64,000 nt of DNA. It comes from Bifidobacterium stellenboschense. Lineage in GTDB: Bacteria > Actinomycetota > Actinomycetes > Actinomycetales > Bifidobacteriaceae. Under the pieces are notes generated by a model that worked only from the letters and a program-made list of their open reading frames with translations, was not told the DNA's origin and ran no database searches. Below, in pieces: positions 44,675 to 54,502 of this stretch. The translations under genes and the position numbers were made by a program. The stretch covers positions 80,620 through 144,619 of the forward strand of contig NZ_JGZP01000010.1 of the NCBI RefSeq assembly GCF_000741785.1. Reading direction: 5' to 3'. The stretch's first letter is position 1, and every line of letters begins with the position of its first letter.

Positions 44675-44716
44675 GGATACGGAAAACCCCGCCATTATGG
44701 CGGGGTTTCCCATATC
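44675..44716. terminator. Bidirectional terminator between the tautomerase gene and fhs
   Basis: The stem is AAACCCCGCCAT/ATGGCGGGGTTT, with outer GGATA/TATCC pairing. A- and T-rich flanks suit both directions. Confidence 0.88.
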
Positions 44717-44772
44717 CTGCGACGCTATCGCTGCTCGATGCTACGAACAATCAGCCGGAATCAGCCGAACAA

Positions 44773-46290
44773 TCACACGATCTTCGGCATCGGGGTGGTG
44801 AGCGACGTGGTGAGGTTCACGTGGACCAGACCGGCGCCGGCGTGCACTTCGACCTTCTTCAGGGTCACGGTGCGCTCGTCCTCCGGGGCGCGGTCGTTGT
44901 CGGTCATCGTCGCCGGGGACTTGACCGCGACCAGCGCGAGGTCGGCGAGGGAGAAGCCGGCGGACTCGCACAGCTTCACGGCCTCGTCACGGGAGGCGAG
45001 GAAGCCGTCCTTGAACTTGACGCGCTCGGCCGGAACGCCGTACGCGTGCTCGGCGACCCACTTCACGTTCTCGATGACGGACATGCCCTTATGGCTGTGC
45101 GGGCGGGCCGGCGCGGAGCCGTTGGTGAGCACGTCGACGAACGCGTCGAGCTGCGGGGCGAGCGCCTCGCCGCCGTCGCGGTACAGGTTGCCGATGATCG
45201 GGTCGCGGAACTCGAGCTTGGCGGCAGTCTCCTTGAGGGACGGGATCTGGTCGTCCTCGCCGTCCCACAGGTTGATGAGCGGGAACGTCGGGATGTCGAG
45301 GCCTTCGAGACGGTTCACGTGGAACGGGTAGCGCCACGCGAGCTCCGGATCGTCACGCCACGTGGAGGCGCGGGTCACGACGATCGCGGCGGACGGCCAC
45401 TGCGCGTCGAACTCGCGGCAGGCGATGTCGAGCCACTTCTGCGCGCCCGCATCGGTGCCGTAGCCGGCTTCGACGATGACGACGTCGTGCAGCGCGCACG
45501 CCATCTCGACGGAGACGAGCGTCGGGATGCCGATGGACACGTTGGCGAACGGGCCGCCGTGCACGTAGACCGGGGAACCGTTGACGGTCTCCGTCTTCGC
45601 GGGCTTGACCGCGTCGGCGAGGATGCCGGTGATGCGCCACAGGTCGACGAACTCGCCGAACGTGACGGCCTTGCCGTCCTTCGTGCCGGCGATCATCTTC
45701 GCGACGCGCTGGCCGATCTCGTCCATCGAACGGGACAGCACGACGATCTGCATGAGCTCGCAGGTCGGGGTGAGCACGACCTTCTCCTTGACGTCGCCCT
45801 TGCCGTAGTCGACGGCGATGGAGCGCAGGGAGCGGGACGGCACTTCGGAGACGCGCGGCACGAGGATCGTGTCGAGCTTGCCCTCGTCGACGGCCTTCTC
45901 GGCGAAGGAGACGAGCAGGTTCTGGGCCGCTTCGATGGCGCCCATCTCGCCGCACAGACCCCAGTCGATGAGCTCCGGGTGGGTCAGGGAGGCCTTGCCG
46001 CCGCCGGACGCGCCGCCCTTGGAACCGGCGGCGGTGATGCCCATGCTCGGCTGGCGCAGCACGGCGGCCGCGTCGATGCCGCGCTCGTTGAGCGCGTCGA
46101 TCAGGGCAATGGTCGTCGTGGTCTTGCCTTCGCCGCGCGACGCCTTGAGCGGGGTGTCCGCCGTGACGAGCACGACCTTGCCGTGCTTGCGCGGGGCGTC
46201 GGGGTTCTTCTTCAGGTAGTCGAGGTAGCCGAACGCGTCGATTTTCTCGACCAGGCCATACCGGCTGGTGAAGTCTTCGATGGTGGTCAT
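44773..46290 (-). CDS. fhs: Formate--tetrahydrofolate ligase
   Basis: This ATP-dependent enzyme makes 10-formyltetrahydrofolate from formate, useful in an organism that makes formate with pyruvate formate lyase. It has 505 residues. It has the P-loop TPLKASRGEGKTTTTIAL and VLRQPSMGITAAGSKGGASGGG, and EAGYGTDAGAQKWLDI. The true start is MTTIEDFTSRYGL at 46290; the 33 codons upstream are not family-like. Confidence 0.96.
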   Translation of the reverse strand: MTTIEDFTSRYGLVEKIDAFGYLDYLKKNPDAPRKHGKVVLVTADTPLKASRGEGKTTTTIALIDALNERGIDAAAVLRQPSMGITAAGSKGGASGGGKASLTHPELIDWGLCGEMGAIEAAQNLLVSFAEKAVDEGKLDTILVPRVSEVPSRSLRSIAVDYGKGDVKEKVVLTPTCELMQIVVLSRSMDEIGQRVAKMIAGTKDGKAVTFGEFVDLWRITGILADAVKPAKTETVNGSPVYVHGGPFANVSIGIPTLVSVEMACALHDVVIVEAGYGTDAGAQKWLDIACREFDAQWPSAAIVVTRASTWRDDPELAWRYPFHVNRLEGLDIPTFPLINLWDGEDDQIPSLKETAAKLEFRDPIIGNLYRDGGEALAPQLDAFVDVLTNGSAPARPHSHKGMSVIENVKWVAEHAYGVPAERVKFKDGFLASRDEAVKLCESAGFSLADLALVAVKSPATMTDNDRAPEDERTVTLKKVEVHAGAGLVHVNLTTSLTTPMPKIV

Positions 46291-46354
46291 AGGTGAAACG
46301 CCTTTCTGTTCGCTGTATGCACCAATCATGCATGTGTATAGCACATCGTTGTTG

Positions 46355-46466
46355 CCTCCTTCTGACGAGGGAGGTGTCATGCGGAGCATGACGGAGGACG
46401 GACGACGCCGGCACCCGCGCGAACCACCCCCACCCGGCTATGCCGGGAGCCCCCGCCGGCGGGGGC
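46355..46466. repeat. Palindromic repeats, copies 20-21
   Basis: A diverged copy is at 46355..46397 (hairpin A CCTCC/GGAGG, hairpin B GTCATGC-GGA-GCATGAC, tail GGAGG). A standard inverted copy is at 46424..46466. Both lie between the dipeptidase gene and fhs. Confidence 0.8.
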
Positions 46467-46522
46467 GGAAGGCAACGCCGGCGGGGGCGCAGGCGGCTGT
46501 GCCGTCCGTATCCGGCAGGAAC

Positions 46523-48142
46523 CTAGAAGTCGGACATGTGGAAGCCGTTCTTCATGGCCATGGAGCGCGTGTACAGCACGGAGTCGAGCAGCTTGTCGGT
46601 CTCGACGCGCAGCTGGTCGGCCATGGTCTGGTTGGCGGCGGCCAGGATCCCGCGCACCTCGCCGTTGCGCACGGCGTCGATGATCGCGTCCGGCTCGAGC
46701 GGCTGCACGTCGCCGTCCACGTTGTCCGCCTCGAACTCCTCTTCGGCGGCGGATTCAGCGGCGGCCTCCGCGTCCGTGAGACCCAGCCGCGCGACCTGCT
46801 CGTCGGTGGCGGCGACGAGACGATGCCCGGCGGCGAGCGTCTTCTGCTGGTAGCGTTCGACGGCGTTCGCGGTGTCGGCGAACGCGCCGTCGCACAGGGC
46901 GGCGATCACGCGGTTCGCCCAGTAGAAGTTCTCGGTGGTGACGCGCGTCGTCGTGTCGGCGAGGTAGGAGGGGGTCGCGTCCACGTTCGGGTAGAACGGG
47001 ACGAGCGTGTTGAACGGGTTGGAGCCGTACGCCATCCACTGGATCGCGCGGTTCGCCTGCGGACGGTACGGGCGGATCTGCATGACGGCGAGCTGGCTCT
47101 GGCGGTTGATGCCGATCGGACGGTACATGTGGCGCGTGTGCTCGTCGCCGCGCTTGCCGTACGGATCGTACGGGGTGCCCTGGTAGTGGCCGGACAGCAC
47201 GTACTTGACGTCCTCGATCGTGATCTTGCGCTCGGGCTGGCGGGCCCACGGGATGTCGTTGTTCTCCGGGCCGTGGTCGGCGTCCGCGCCGTCCCACACC
47301 TCGTCGTACGGGTTGAGGAAGCGCTGCATCCACCAGGCGCGCGGCGTGTTGTACACGTGGTCGGAGTCGGAGTGGGAGCCGAACGCGTCACGCGGGTTGA
47401 ACGGCGTCGTGTTCTCGACGGCGAGGTCGAGATGGTTCTCCTCGATGAACTCGGCGAGGTCGGCGGAGCACATGTGGTCCTCCTGGTCACCGAGCGCGTC
47501 GTCGAGGTCGAACTCGTCGATGCCGAGCTGATTCGGCATCGTCACGTACGCCTCGTCCGGCACGCGCTTGGCGATCCAATGATGGCCGCCGACGGTCTCC
47601 ATCCACCAAATCTCGTTCGCGTCGCTGAACGCGGTGCCGTTCATCTCGTACGTGCCGTACTCCTCGAGCAGCGCGCCGAGGCGGGCGACGCCCTCGCGCG
47701 CGGTCCTGACGTACGGCAGGACGATGGTGAGGAAGTCCTCCTCGCCGATGCCGCCGGGGATCTCCGGCTCGTAGTCGGCGTCGCCGGGCGTGCCGTGCGC
47801 CGGGACACGCTCGACGAACGGGTCGGCGCCGAGCACGCGCTCGTTCGTGGTGAGCGTTTCGGTGGCGCTCATCGCGACGTTCGCCTCGTTGACGCCCGCC
47901 TCGCCCCAGATGCCTTCCTTGCGGTCCGCGTTCGGCACGGACGTGTATTGCAGCGGATCGTCCGGCAGGTCGATCTCGACGTGCGAGATGACGGACTTGT
48001 AGCGGCGCGGCTGGTCCTCGGGCTTGATGACGAGGAACTGCTTCGGATTGAACTCGCCGTTCGCGGAATCCTCGTTGCGGGCGATGATGGTCGAGCCGTC
48101 ATAGCTCGCGTCCTTGCCGACCAGAATCGTGGTGCAGGCCAT
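46523..48142 (-). CDS. pepD: C69-family dipeptidase
   Basis: This cytoplasmic or exported N-terminal-nucleophile hydrolase cleaves dipeptides. It has 539 residues. The protein starts MACTTILVGKDASYDG, and Cys-3 is the expected catalytic nucleophile of this family. STIIARNEDS is a conserved early motif. An acidic Ala/Glu tract (AAAESAAEEEFEADNVDGD, about 455-473) interrupts the C-terminal part. No signal peptide is present. The role is in nitrogen supply from peptides. Confidence 0.93.
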   Translation of the reverse strand: MACTTILVGKDASYDGSTIIARNEDSANGEFNPKQFLVIKPEDQPRRYKSVISHVEIDLPDDPLQYTSVPNADRKEGIWGEAGVNEANVAMSATETLTTNERVLGADPFVERVPAHGTPGDADYEPEIPGGIGEEDFLTIVLPYVRTAREGVARLGALLEEYGTYEMNGTAFSDANEIWWMETVGGHHWIAKRVPDEAYVTMPNQLGIDEFDLDDALGDQEDHMCSADLAEFIEENHLDLAVENTTPFNPRDAFGSHSDSDHVYNTPRAWWMQRFLNPYDEVWDGADADHGPENNDIPWARQPERKITIEDVKYVLSGHYQGTPYDPYGKRGDEHTRHMYRPIGINRQSQLAVMQIRPYRPQANRAIQWMAYGSNPFNTLVPFYPNVDATPSYLADTTTRVTTENFYWANRVIAALCDGAFADTANAVERYQQKTLAAGHRLVAATDEQVARLGLTDAEAAAESAAEEEFEADNVDGDVQPLEPDAIIDAVRNGEVRGILAAANQTMADQLRVETDKLLDSVLYTRSMAMKNGFHMSDF

Positions 48143-48200
48143 GGTTGCCTAGGTTTCCTTTCGTTGATTGGATACTTGCTCCCGCCGGCGGGAGTACGGT

Positions 48201-48420
48201 CCACCCCCACCCGGCTACGCCGGGAGCCCCCGCCAGCGGGGGCGGAGAGCGGTGTCATACACCGCGGGCCGCGGGAAAACGGCATCGCGCAAAGCACGAT
48301 TCCATCTCCCGCTCCCGCCGGCGGGAGCTGTCAGGCGAAGCCTGACTGAGGGTGGTTAACGGACGTCGCACACACGGGACCACCCCCACCCGGCTACGCC
48401 GGGAGCCCCCGCCGGCGGGG
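48201..48420. repeat. Palindromic repeat cluster, copies 22-24
   Basis: Inverted copies are at 48201..48243 and 48380..48420. A plus CTCCCGC version is at 48311..48355 with hairpin B GTCAGGC-GAA-GCCTGAC. A hairpin-A fragment is at 48178..48193. A 25-base direct repeat (GGGCGGAGAATGA..) at 48419 and 48470 closes the 383-bp gap, and no gene is seen there. Confidence 0.88.
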
Positions 48421-48525
48421 GGCGGAGAATGACGCCATACGCCCCGTGGGCGCATGTCCGTTGTAGTCGGGGGCGGAGAATGATGTCATGCGCCCTGGGC
48501 GCGTGTCCGTTGCGGTCGGGGCGGA

Positions 48526-49080
48526 TCACGCCTTGCCGGTGAGGAAGATGCCGGCCTGGTCGGGGGTCTCGCCGGCCTCGCGCAGCTTGTGGAGCAGCTC
48601 GTTCATCCAGAAGCCCTGGTTGAGTCCGGGCAGCGGGTTCTTCGTGGCGTAGACGTGCAGGTAGTAGTCGTGGTCCTTGTCCGGCGGCTGCGGGCCGTTG
48701 TACCGCATGGTGACGGCCGGGTCGTTCTCGCGGCCCACGAACTTGGAGGCGGACGAGTTGCGTCCCTGCACGGCCTCGGGGATCATCGAGGCCATCTGGC
48801 GGGAGAAGTCCGGCGGGATGGCGAGCGCGTGCGCGTCGTTGAAGTCGAACATCAGCGCGTCGATGGGCAGGTTCGCGACGGTCCAGTGGATCCATTCGAA
48901 TCCGCACACGGGAATCGAATCGGGGTCGGTGAACGTCCAGTGCAGGTACTGGGCGTCCGGCGAGACCTCGTCGATGTAGAAGGGGAAGGAGATGACGGGC
49001 ACGCCGCCTGTGCGGTATTCGGGCGCCGCCGCCTTGGCGAAATCGTCCGGAACCACGGTGAAATCAGCTGAGATCTTCAT
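48526..49080 (-). CDS. YbhB/YbcL family PEBP-like protein
   Basis: The protein has 184 residues of the phosphatidylethanolamine-binding protein family. It carries SPDAQYLHWTFTDPDS with the FEWIHWTVANLP segment, YNGPQPPDKDHDYYLHVYA (PEBP consensus GP..P..H.Y) and a C-terminal helix. Members bind anionic ligands. The cellular role in bacteria is unclear. Confidence 0.9.
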   Translation of the reverse strand: MKISADFTVVPDDFAKAAAPEYRTGGVPVISFPFYIDEVSPDAQYLHWTFTDPDSIPVCGFEWIHWTVANLPIDALMFDFNDAHALAIPPDFSRQMASMIPEAVQGRNSSASKFVGRENDPAVTMRYNGPQPPDKDHDYYLHVYATKNPLPGLNQGFWMNELLHKLREAGETPDQAGIFLTGKA

Positions 49081-49216
49081 AGGCTCCAGTGTATCGCGAG
49101 AGACGCGGGGACACGGGTCTCACGACGGGGAGCGGCGGAACCCGATGAGGCCGCACGGGCCATCACCGGAGGCGCACCGAGATCACACCGCGGGCACGGC
49201 CCCACCGCATGGAAAA

Positions 49217-49264
49217 AGCCCGATCCGGCGCACGGGGAGTACTTTCCGTGCGCCGGATCGGGCT
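49217..49264 (-). terminator. Terminator of the PTS/beta-glucosidase operon
   Basis: The perfect 19-bp stem is AGCCCGATCCGGCGCACGG and complement around a 10-base loop, followed on the minus strand by T residues. It lies about 90 bp after the GH1 stop. Confidence 0.9.
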
Positions 49265-49352
49265 CGAAATCAGACCCGGGAGAAAAAGGGGAAAAGAACA
49301 ACCGGGTCATGGTTCGTCGGGCGTCCCGGAGGACGCCCGGAGTATTGGTAGG

Positions 49353-50819
<1,467 letters not shown>

Positions 50820-51155
50820 TTACTCGGCGATCTTGCCGTCGAGGCGCTTGTACAGGTCGATGATCTCGACGACCATCGCGCGGAACACTTCGGCGGCCAT
50901 CATCTGGTCCTCGACGTGGGTGAGCAGCAGGCCCATCTTCACCGGGTTGCCGGCGGCCTCGCGCTGGACGAGGCCGGCGTGCACGGCGTGGCCTTCGCGG
51001 TAGCTCGCGTCGCCTTCGTCGATGGACGCCTTGGCTCCTTCGAAGTCGCCTTCCTTGGCCTTGCTGAGGGCCTCCATGTAGTCGGACTTGGCGGTGCCGG
51101 CCGCGGTGATCAGCTGGAAGCAGGTGGTCTCCAGGTCGAATTCTTCGTCTGCCAT
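50820..51155 (-). CDS. PTS lactose/cellobiose-family IIA component
   Basis: This small cytoplasmic phosphocarrier takes phosphate from HPr and passes it to IIB. It has 111 residues from MADEEFDLETTCFQLI. The family helix bundle is visible, with the active-site His probably in LLLTHVEDQMMAAE (about residue 80). It sits between IIB (49 bp) and the GH1 gene. The ribosome site is weak. Confidence 0.92.
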   Translation of the reverse strand: MADEEFDLETTCFQLITAAGTAKSDYMEALSKAKEGDFEGAKASIDEGDASYREGHAVHAGLVQREAAGNPVKMGLLLTHVEDQMMAAEVFRAMVVEIIDLYKRLDGKIAE

Positions 51156-51204
51156 GTTGGTACGCTTTCTCGTTTGTCGCTGTATGGTTCGGATGGGGCG
51201 GCGA

Positions 51205-51507
51205 TCACTTGCCGGCGAGCTTGAAGGCGAAGTCGAGGACCTTGTCGCCACGGGCCATGCCGTAGTCCTGCGGGGCGATGACCTCGACCGGCTTGGTCTC
51301 GAACTCCTTCTTGACGTCCTTGAGCATGTAGCGCACCTGCGGGCCGAGCAGGATCACGTCGGCGTCCTGCGCGTTGGCTTCGAGGGTGGAGACCGGCATG
51401 GCGGAGACGTCGACGTCCTCGAGGCCACGCTTGGCGGCCGCGGCCTGCATCTTCTTGACCAGGATGCTGGTGGACATGCCATCGCTGCAGCACAGTACGA
51501 TCTTCAT
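51205..51507 (-). CDS. PTS lactose/cellobiose-family IIB component
   Basis: This 100-residue cytoplasmic protein begins MKIVLCCSDGMSTSILVKKM. The phosphocysteine is one of the two adjacent Cys (residues 6-7). The ILLGPQVRYMLKDV segment fits the family fold. AAAGGAG precedes the start. A 180-bp gap with GC-rich hairpins separates it from IIC. Confidence 0.94.
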   Translation of the reverse strand: MKIVLCCSDGMSTSILVKKMQAAAAKRGLEDVDVSAMPVSTLEANAQDADVILLGPQVRYMLKDVKKEFETKPVEVIAPQDYGMARGDKVLDFAFKLAGK

Positions 51508-51550
51508 GATGTTTCTCCTTTGAATGGTTGGTTGTCGAAGTGAAGAGGAT

Positions 51551-51596
51551 GGGCCGGCCACACCGCGAGAGTGAGGAAGTTCGCGCGGACCGGCCC
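51551..51596. promoter_or_regulatory. Intercistronic hairpin between IIC and IIB genes
   Basis: Arms GGGCCGG/CCGGCCC and inner CCGCG/CGCGG form a stable stem, with a second palindromic run (CGGCCGGCCGG..) near 51641..51670. The location suits mRNA processing or partial termination between IIC and IIB. Confidence 0.5.
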
Positions 51597-51687
51597 GTTA
51601 TTGAGAGAGGTTGTTATTCGTGGTAAGTAGTGGTGTTCGATCGGCCGGCCGGCGTCGCGGCCGGCCGGGCGGTCCATGGTCCGTCGA

Positions 51688-53052
51688 TCACTCGGCGGAC
51701 TCGGCCTCGGCTTCCTGCTCGAGGTAGATCTTGTCCTGCATCTTGACGAACGGGTAGTAGATCGCCACGGCCATCGCGGCGATGATGACCTGAAGCAGGG
51801 CGCACTTCCAGCCGCCGAGGATGAAGCCGGAGATGATCGGCGGAGTGGTCCACGGCACCTGGACGGCGCCGAAGGGCTGGATGAAGCCGACGGACAGGCA
51901 TCCGTACATGAGAATCATCGCGCACAGCGGGGTGACGACGAACGGGATCAGCATGATCGGGTTGAACACGATCGGCAGGCCGAAGATGACAGGCTCGTTG
52001 ATGCCGAAGATGCCCGGCACGATGGAGAGCTTGGAGACCTCGCGCAGCTGCTTCGAGCGGGCGAAGAGCAGGGCGGCGATCAGCAGGCCGACGGTCAGGC
52101 CGACGCCGGAGAACTTCACGAAGCAGTCGATGACCTGCGGGGTCAGGTAGTGGCCGCCGTTCGCCTTGCTCGGGTAGATGCCCTTGTCGAGCAGGCTCTG
52201 GTTGACGAGCGTGTTCGCGGTGAGAAGCGGGGTGACGACGCCGGAGACGACGTTGGCACCGTGGATGCCGCACCAGAACAGCATGGAGATCAGGAGGGCG
52301 ATGATGATCGCGCCGGCCCAGGTGTCGGTGAGGGACTGCAGCGGGATCTGGAGGACCTTGAAGATGAGCTCGGTCAGGGAGACGCCGCCGAAGACCTTGC
52401 ACACGTGGTACAGGATGGAGGAGCCGGTGATGACGATCAGGCCCGGGATGAGGGCGGAGAAGGCGTTGGTGACGCCCTGCGGCACGGAGTCGGGCATCTT
52501 GATCTTCACGTCGTGCTTGATGCAGGCGGTGTAGATCCAGCCGACGATGAGACCCATGATGATGGCGGAGATGATGCCGTTGGAACCGGTCCAGTTCTGG
52601 ACGAACACGCCGGAGACGGCGACGTCCTTGGCGTTCTTGGTGGCGTCGGTGGCGATGTCGATCGTCTTCGGGTCGATGGAGATGTCCATCGACGACGGGG
52701 AGACGATGAAGAACGTGACCAGCGAGAGCAGACCGGAGGAGATGCCGTCGCACTTCTCGTTGCGGGCGTAGGCGTAGCCGATGCCGACGGCCACGATGAT
52801 GGCCAGGATGTTGAAGGTCGCGGTGGAGACCTGGTTGAGGGCGATGTTCCAGTTATCGCCGAACGTCTTCGCCATGAAGTCGGCGTAGCCGGTGAACGGC
52901 AGGTTCGCGATCAGCAGGAACAGCGAGCCGATCAGTGTGGCGGGCATCGTCAGGATGAAGCCGTCCTTCAGGGCCACCAGCGCCTTGAGGCTGGCGAATT
53001 TCATGAAGCCATTGAGCATAGCGTCGCCTATGGCTTGCATCTTCTCCTTCAT
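51688..53052 (-). CDS. PTS lactose/cellobiose-family IIC permease
   Basis: This membrane component carries the sugar across and enables its phosphorylation. It has 454 residues from MKEKMQAIGDAMLN and about ten hydrophobic helices. The SIVPGIFGINEPVIFGLPIVFNPIMLIPF segment is typical of the CelB/ChbC type. It is the first gene of the operon on this strand. AAGGAAAGG precedes the start. The organism's sugar is probably a beta-glucoside such as cellobiose, inferred from the GH1 gene. Confidence 0.95.
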   Translation of the reverse strand: MKEKMQAIGDAMLNGFMKFASLKALVALKDGFILTMPATLIGSLFLLIANLPFTGYADFMAKTFGDNWNIALNQVSTATFNILAIIVAVGIGYAYARNEKCDGISSGLLSLVTFFIVSPSSMDISIDPKTIDIATDATKNAKDVAVSGVFVQNWTGSNGIISAIIMGLIVGWIYTACIKHDVKIKMPDSVPQGVTNAFSALIPGLIVITGSSILYHVCKVFGGVSLTELIFKVLQIPLQSLTDTWAGAIIIALLISMLFWCGIHGANVVSGVVTPLLTANTLVNQSLLDKGIYPSKANGGHYLTPQVIDCFVKFSGVGLTVGLLIAALLFARSKQLREVSKLSIVPGIFGINEPVIFGLPIVFNPIMLIPFVVTPLCAMILMYGCLSVGFIQPFGAVQVPWTTPPIISGFILGGWKCALLQVIIAAMAVAIYYPFVKMQDKIYLEQEAEAESAE

Positions 53053-53184
53053 CGTTTTTCCTTTCCTTGGATGGACTACGGCATCCATCCCATGTCCCTT
53101 ATCCCGTCATTCAATCAACATGAAGATATTCATAACTCGCTTTGTTATCCAACCTTCATGGGTTGTTTAAATAACGATGACTTA

Positions 53185-53212
53185 AGTATATACCCCGTTG
53201 CCCCGATGTCAA
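53185..53212 (-). promoter_or_regulatory. Promoter of the PTS operon
   Basis: On the minus strand, TTGACA (53212..53207), 16 bp, TATACT (53190..53185) is near consensus. A near-palindrome GTTATTTAAACAAC just downstream (about 53162..53175) is a candidate operator. The 53053-53363 gap also contains CGCTTTTAAAAAGCG at 53322..53336 and a GGGC..GCCC hairpin at 53281..53306, which may end the gntR transcript. Confidence 0.8.
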
Positions 53213-53363
53213 ATCCAATGGGCGACGACGCCAAACAGCCAAAAAACGTTGACATTCGGCCATTGTTAACGCATAAGAAAGGGCCCGGCGACACGCCGAG
53301 CCCCAAACTTATGCAAATCGCTTTTAAAAAGCGTATCAGATTTTCTCCAGATACGCGCCCACC

Positions 53364-54071
53364 TCACTTCATCGATGCCATCGCATAGAACTTCGCGTTC
53401 TTGTAGTGGTAGAGGTTCTTCGAGGCGTTGAACAGCTTGCCGTTCGTCAGGAACGCATCGTCCTCGATGCAGATGGCCGGATCGCCCTCGTTGAGCTCAA
53501 GCAGGTGGGCGGCCTCGCCACCCAGCCAGTCCATATGGATCACCTTGTCGACGAAGCCGAAGTTCAGACCGAGGTCGTCATGCACGTAGGAGTACAACGA
53601 GCCCTTCGCGATGTCCTCGTTGAGGAACGGCACGTATTCCTTGAGATACCAGGCGGTCTCGTAGCACAGCGGCTTGCCCCCCACGCGGCGCAGCCGCACC
53701 ACGCGCCACACCGGCGAGCCGACCTCGCAGCGCATCCGCTTCGACAGCTCCTCGTCGGTTTTCTCCAACGCCACCTCGCACACCACGGACGTGACGTTGC
53801 TGTTGCCGAAATCGGCGGAAATGCCATAGGAGGTGCCGATCGGCATGTAGCCGCTGTCGCGCCCCTCGCGCACGAACACGCCGTTGCCGCGCACCGGGAA
53901 GACCTCGCCGGCCTCGGCGAGCACCGCGATGGCACCGCGCACGAAATACCGGGACAGCCCGTATTCCGCCATCAGCTGATCTTCGGTAGGCAGCTTACCT
54001 GTTTCCGAGAACTCCCCCGCAGCGATGCGCTTCTGCAGCTTCAGCGCAAGATCCCGTTGTTTGGAAGCCAT
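53364..54071 (-). CDS. GntR-family regulator with UTRA domain
   Basis: This local repressor probably controls the PTS operon just downstream. It has 235 residues. The winged helix has GKLPTEDQLMAEYGLSRYFVRGAIAVLAEAGEVFPVRGNGVFV (about residues 25-67, read in parts), and the rest is the UTRA effector domain (MRCEVGSPVWRVVRLRRVGG). The ligand is likely a phosphorylated sugar. It is the first gene of the strand before IIC, with its own promoter region. Confidence 0.88.
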   Translation of the reverse strand: MASKQRDLALKLQKRIAAGEFSETGKLPTEDQLMAEYGLSRYFVRGAIAVLAEAGEVFPVRGNGVFVREGRDSGYMPIGTSYGISADFGNSNVTSVVCEVALEKTDEELSKRMRCEVGSPVWRVVRLRRVGGKPLCYETAWYLKEYVPFLNEDIAKGSLYSYVHDDLGLNFGFVDKVIHMDWLGGEAAHLLELNEGDPAICIEDDAFLTNGKLFNASKNLYHYKNAKFYAMASMK

Positions 54072-54234
54072 GACAACCCCTTCCAGTCCGAATCCGCATA
54101 CCGGAATTGCAAGGCTTCAGGCGCGTCGAACGCGCTGGGCCGGCATGCGACATCGAGTGCCGACTATTGCACATCGTCGACTTATTCACATAACCCTATT
54201 ACTATAACACAACACGCCGATGCCACACACAACG

Positions 54235-54291
54235 AAAAAAGTCCGATCCGGGCCGGCGAGGAGTGCTCATTCCCACCGGTTCGGATCGGAC
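54235..54291 (-). terminator. Second terminator after ptsI
   Basis: The stem is GTCCGATCC/GGATCGGAC with inner CCGG pairing, followed on the minus strand by six T residues. It lies between ptsI and gntR. The space 54292..54436 has no convincing gene; a 69-codon frame there has no ribosome site. Confidence 0.85.
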
Positions 54292-54436
54292 GACAAGGGT
54301 GACCCGGGCGAAGGGAAACCGGATCACGTCTATTTTCTTCTGCACCTCGTGGATGCCGACGCGCCAAAAGGAGCACGCCGTCGGGCCGAGGCGGCGCATG
54401 CGATCGGGCATGCGCGGATGGTCATGGTGAATTGGA

Positions 54437-54478
54437 CGCGGCGGACCCGCGCTGAAGGGGAAACGCAGGTCCGCCGCG
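54437..54478 (-). terminator. First hairpin after ptsI
   Basis: Perfect 11-bp arms CGCGGCGGACC/GGTCCGCCGCG lie 24 bp after the ptsI stop. No T-run follows, so it may stabilise the mRNA end, with 54235..54291 as the true stop. Confidence 0.6.
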
Positions 54479-54502
54479 CCAAGCTAGCTGTATCGGATGG
54501 GA

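Noticed and set aside
54202..54411. 69-codon minus-strand frame between ptsI and gntR
   Set aside because: It overlaps a strong terminator hairpin, lacks a ribosome site and resembles no family.
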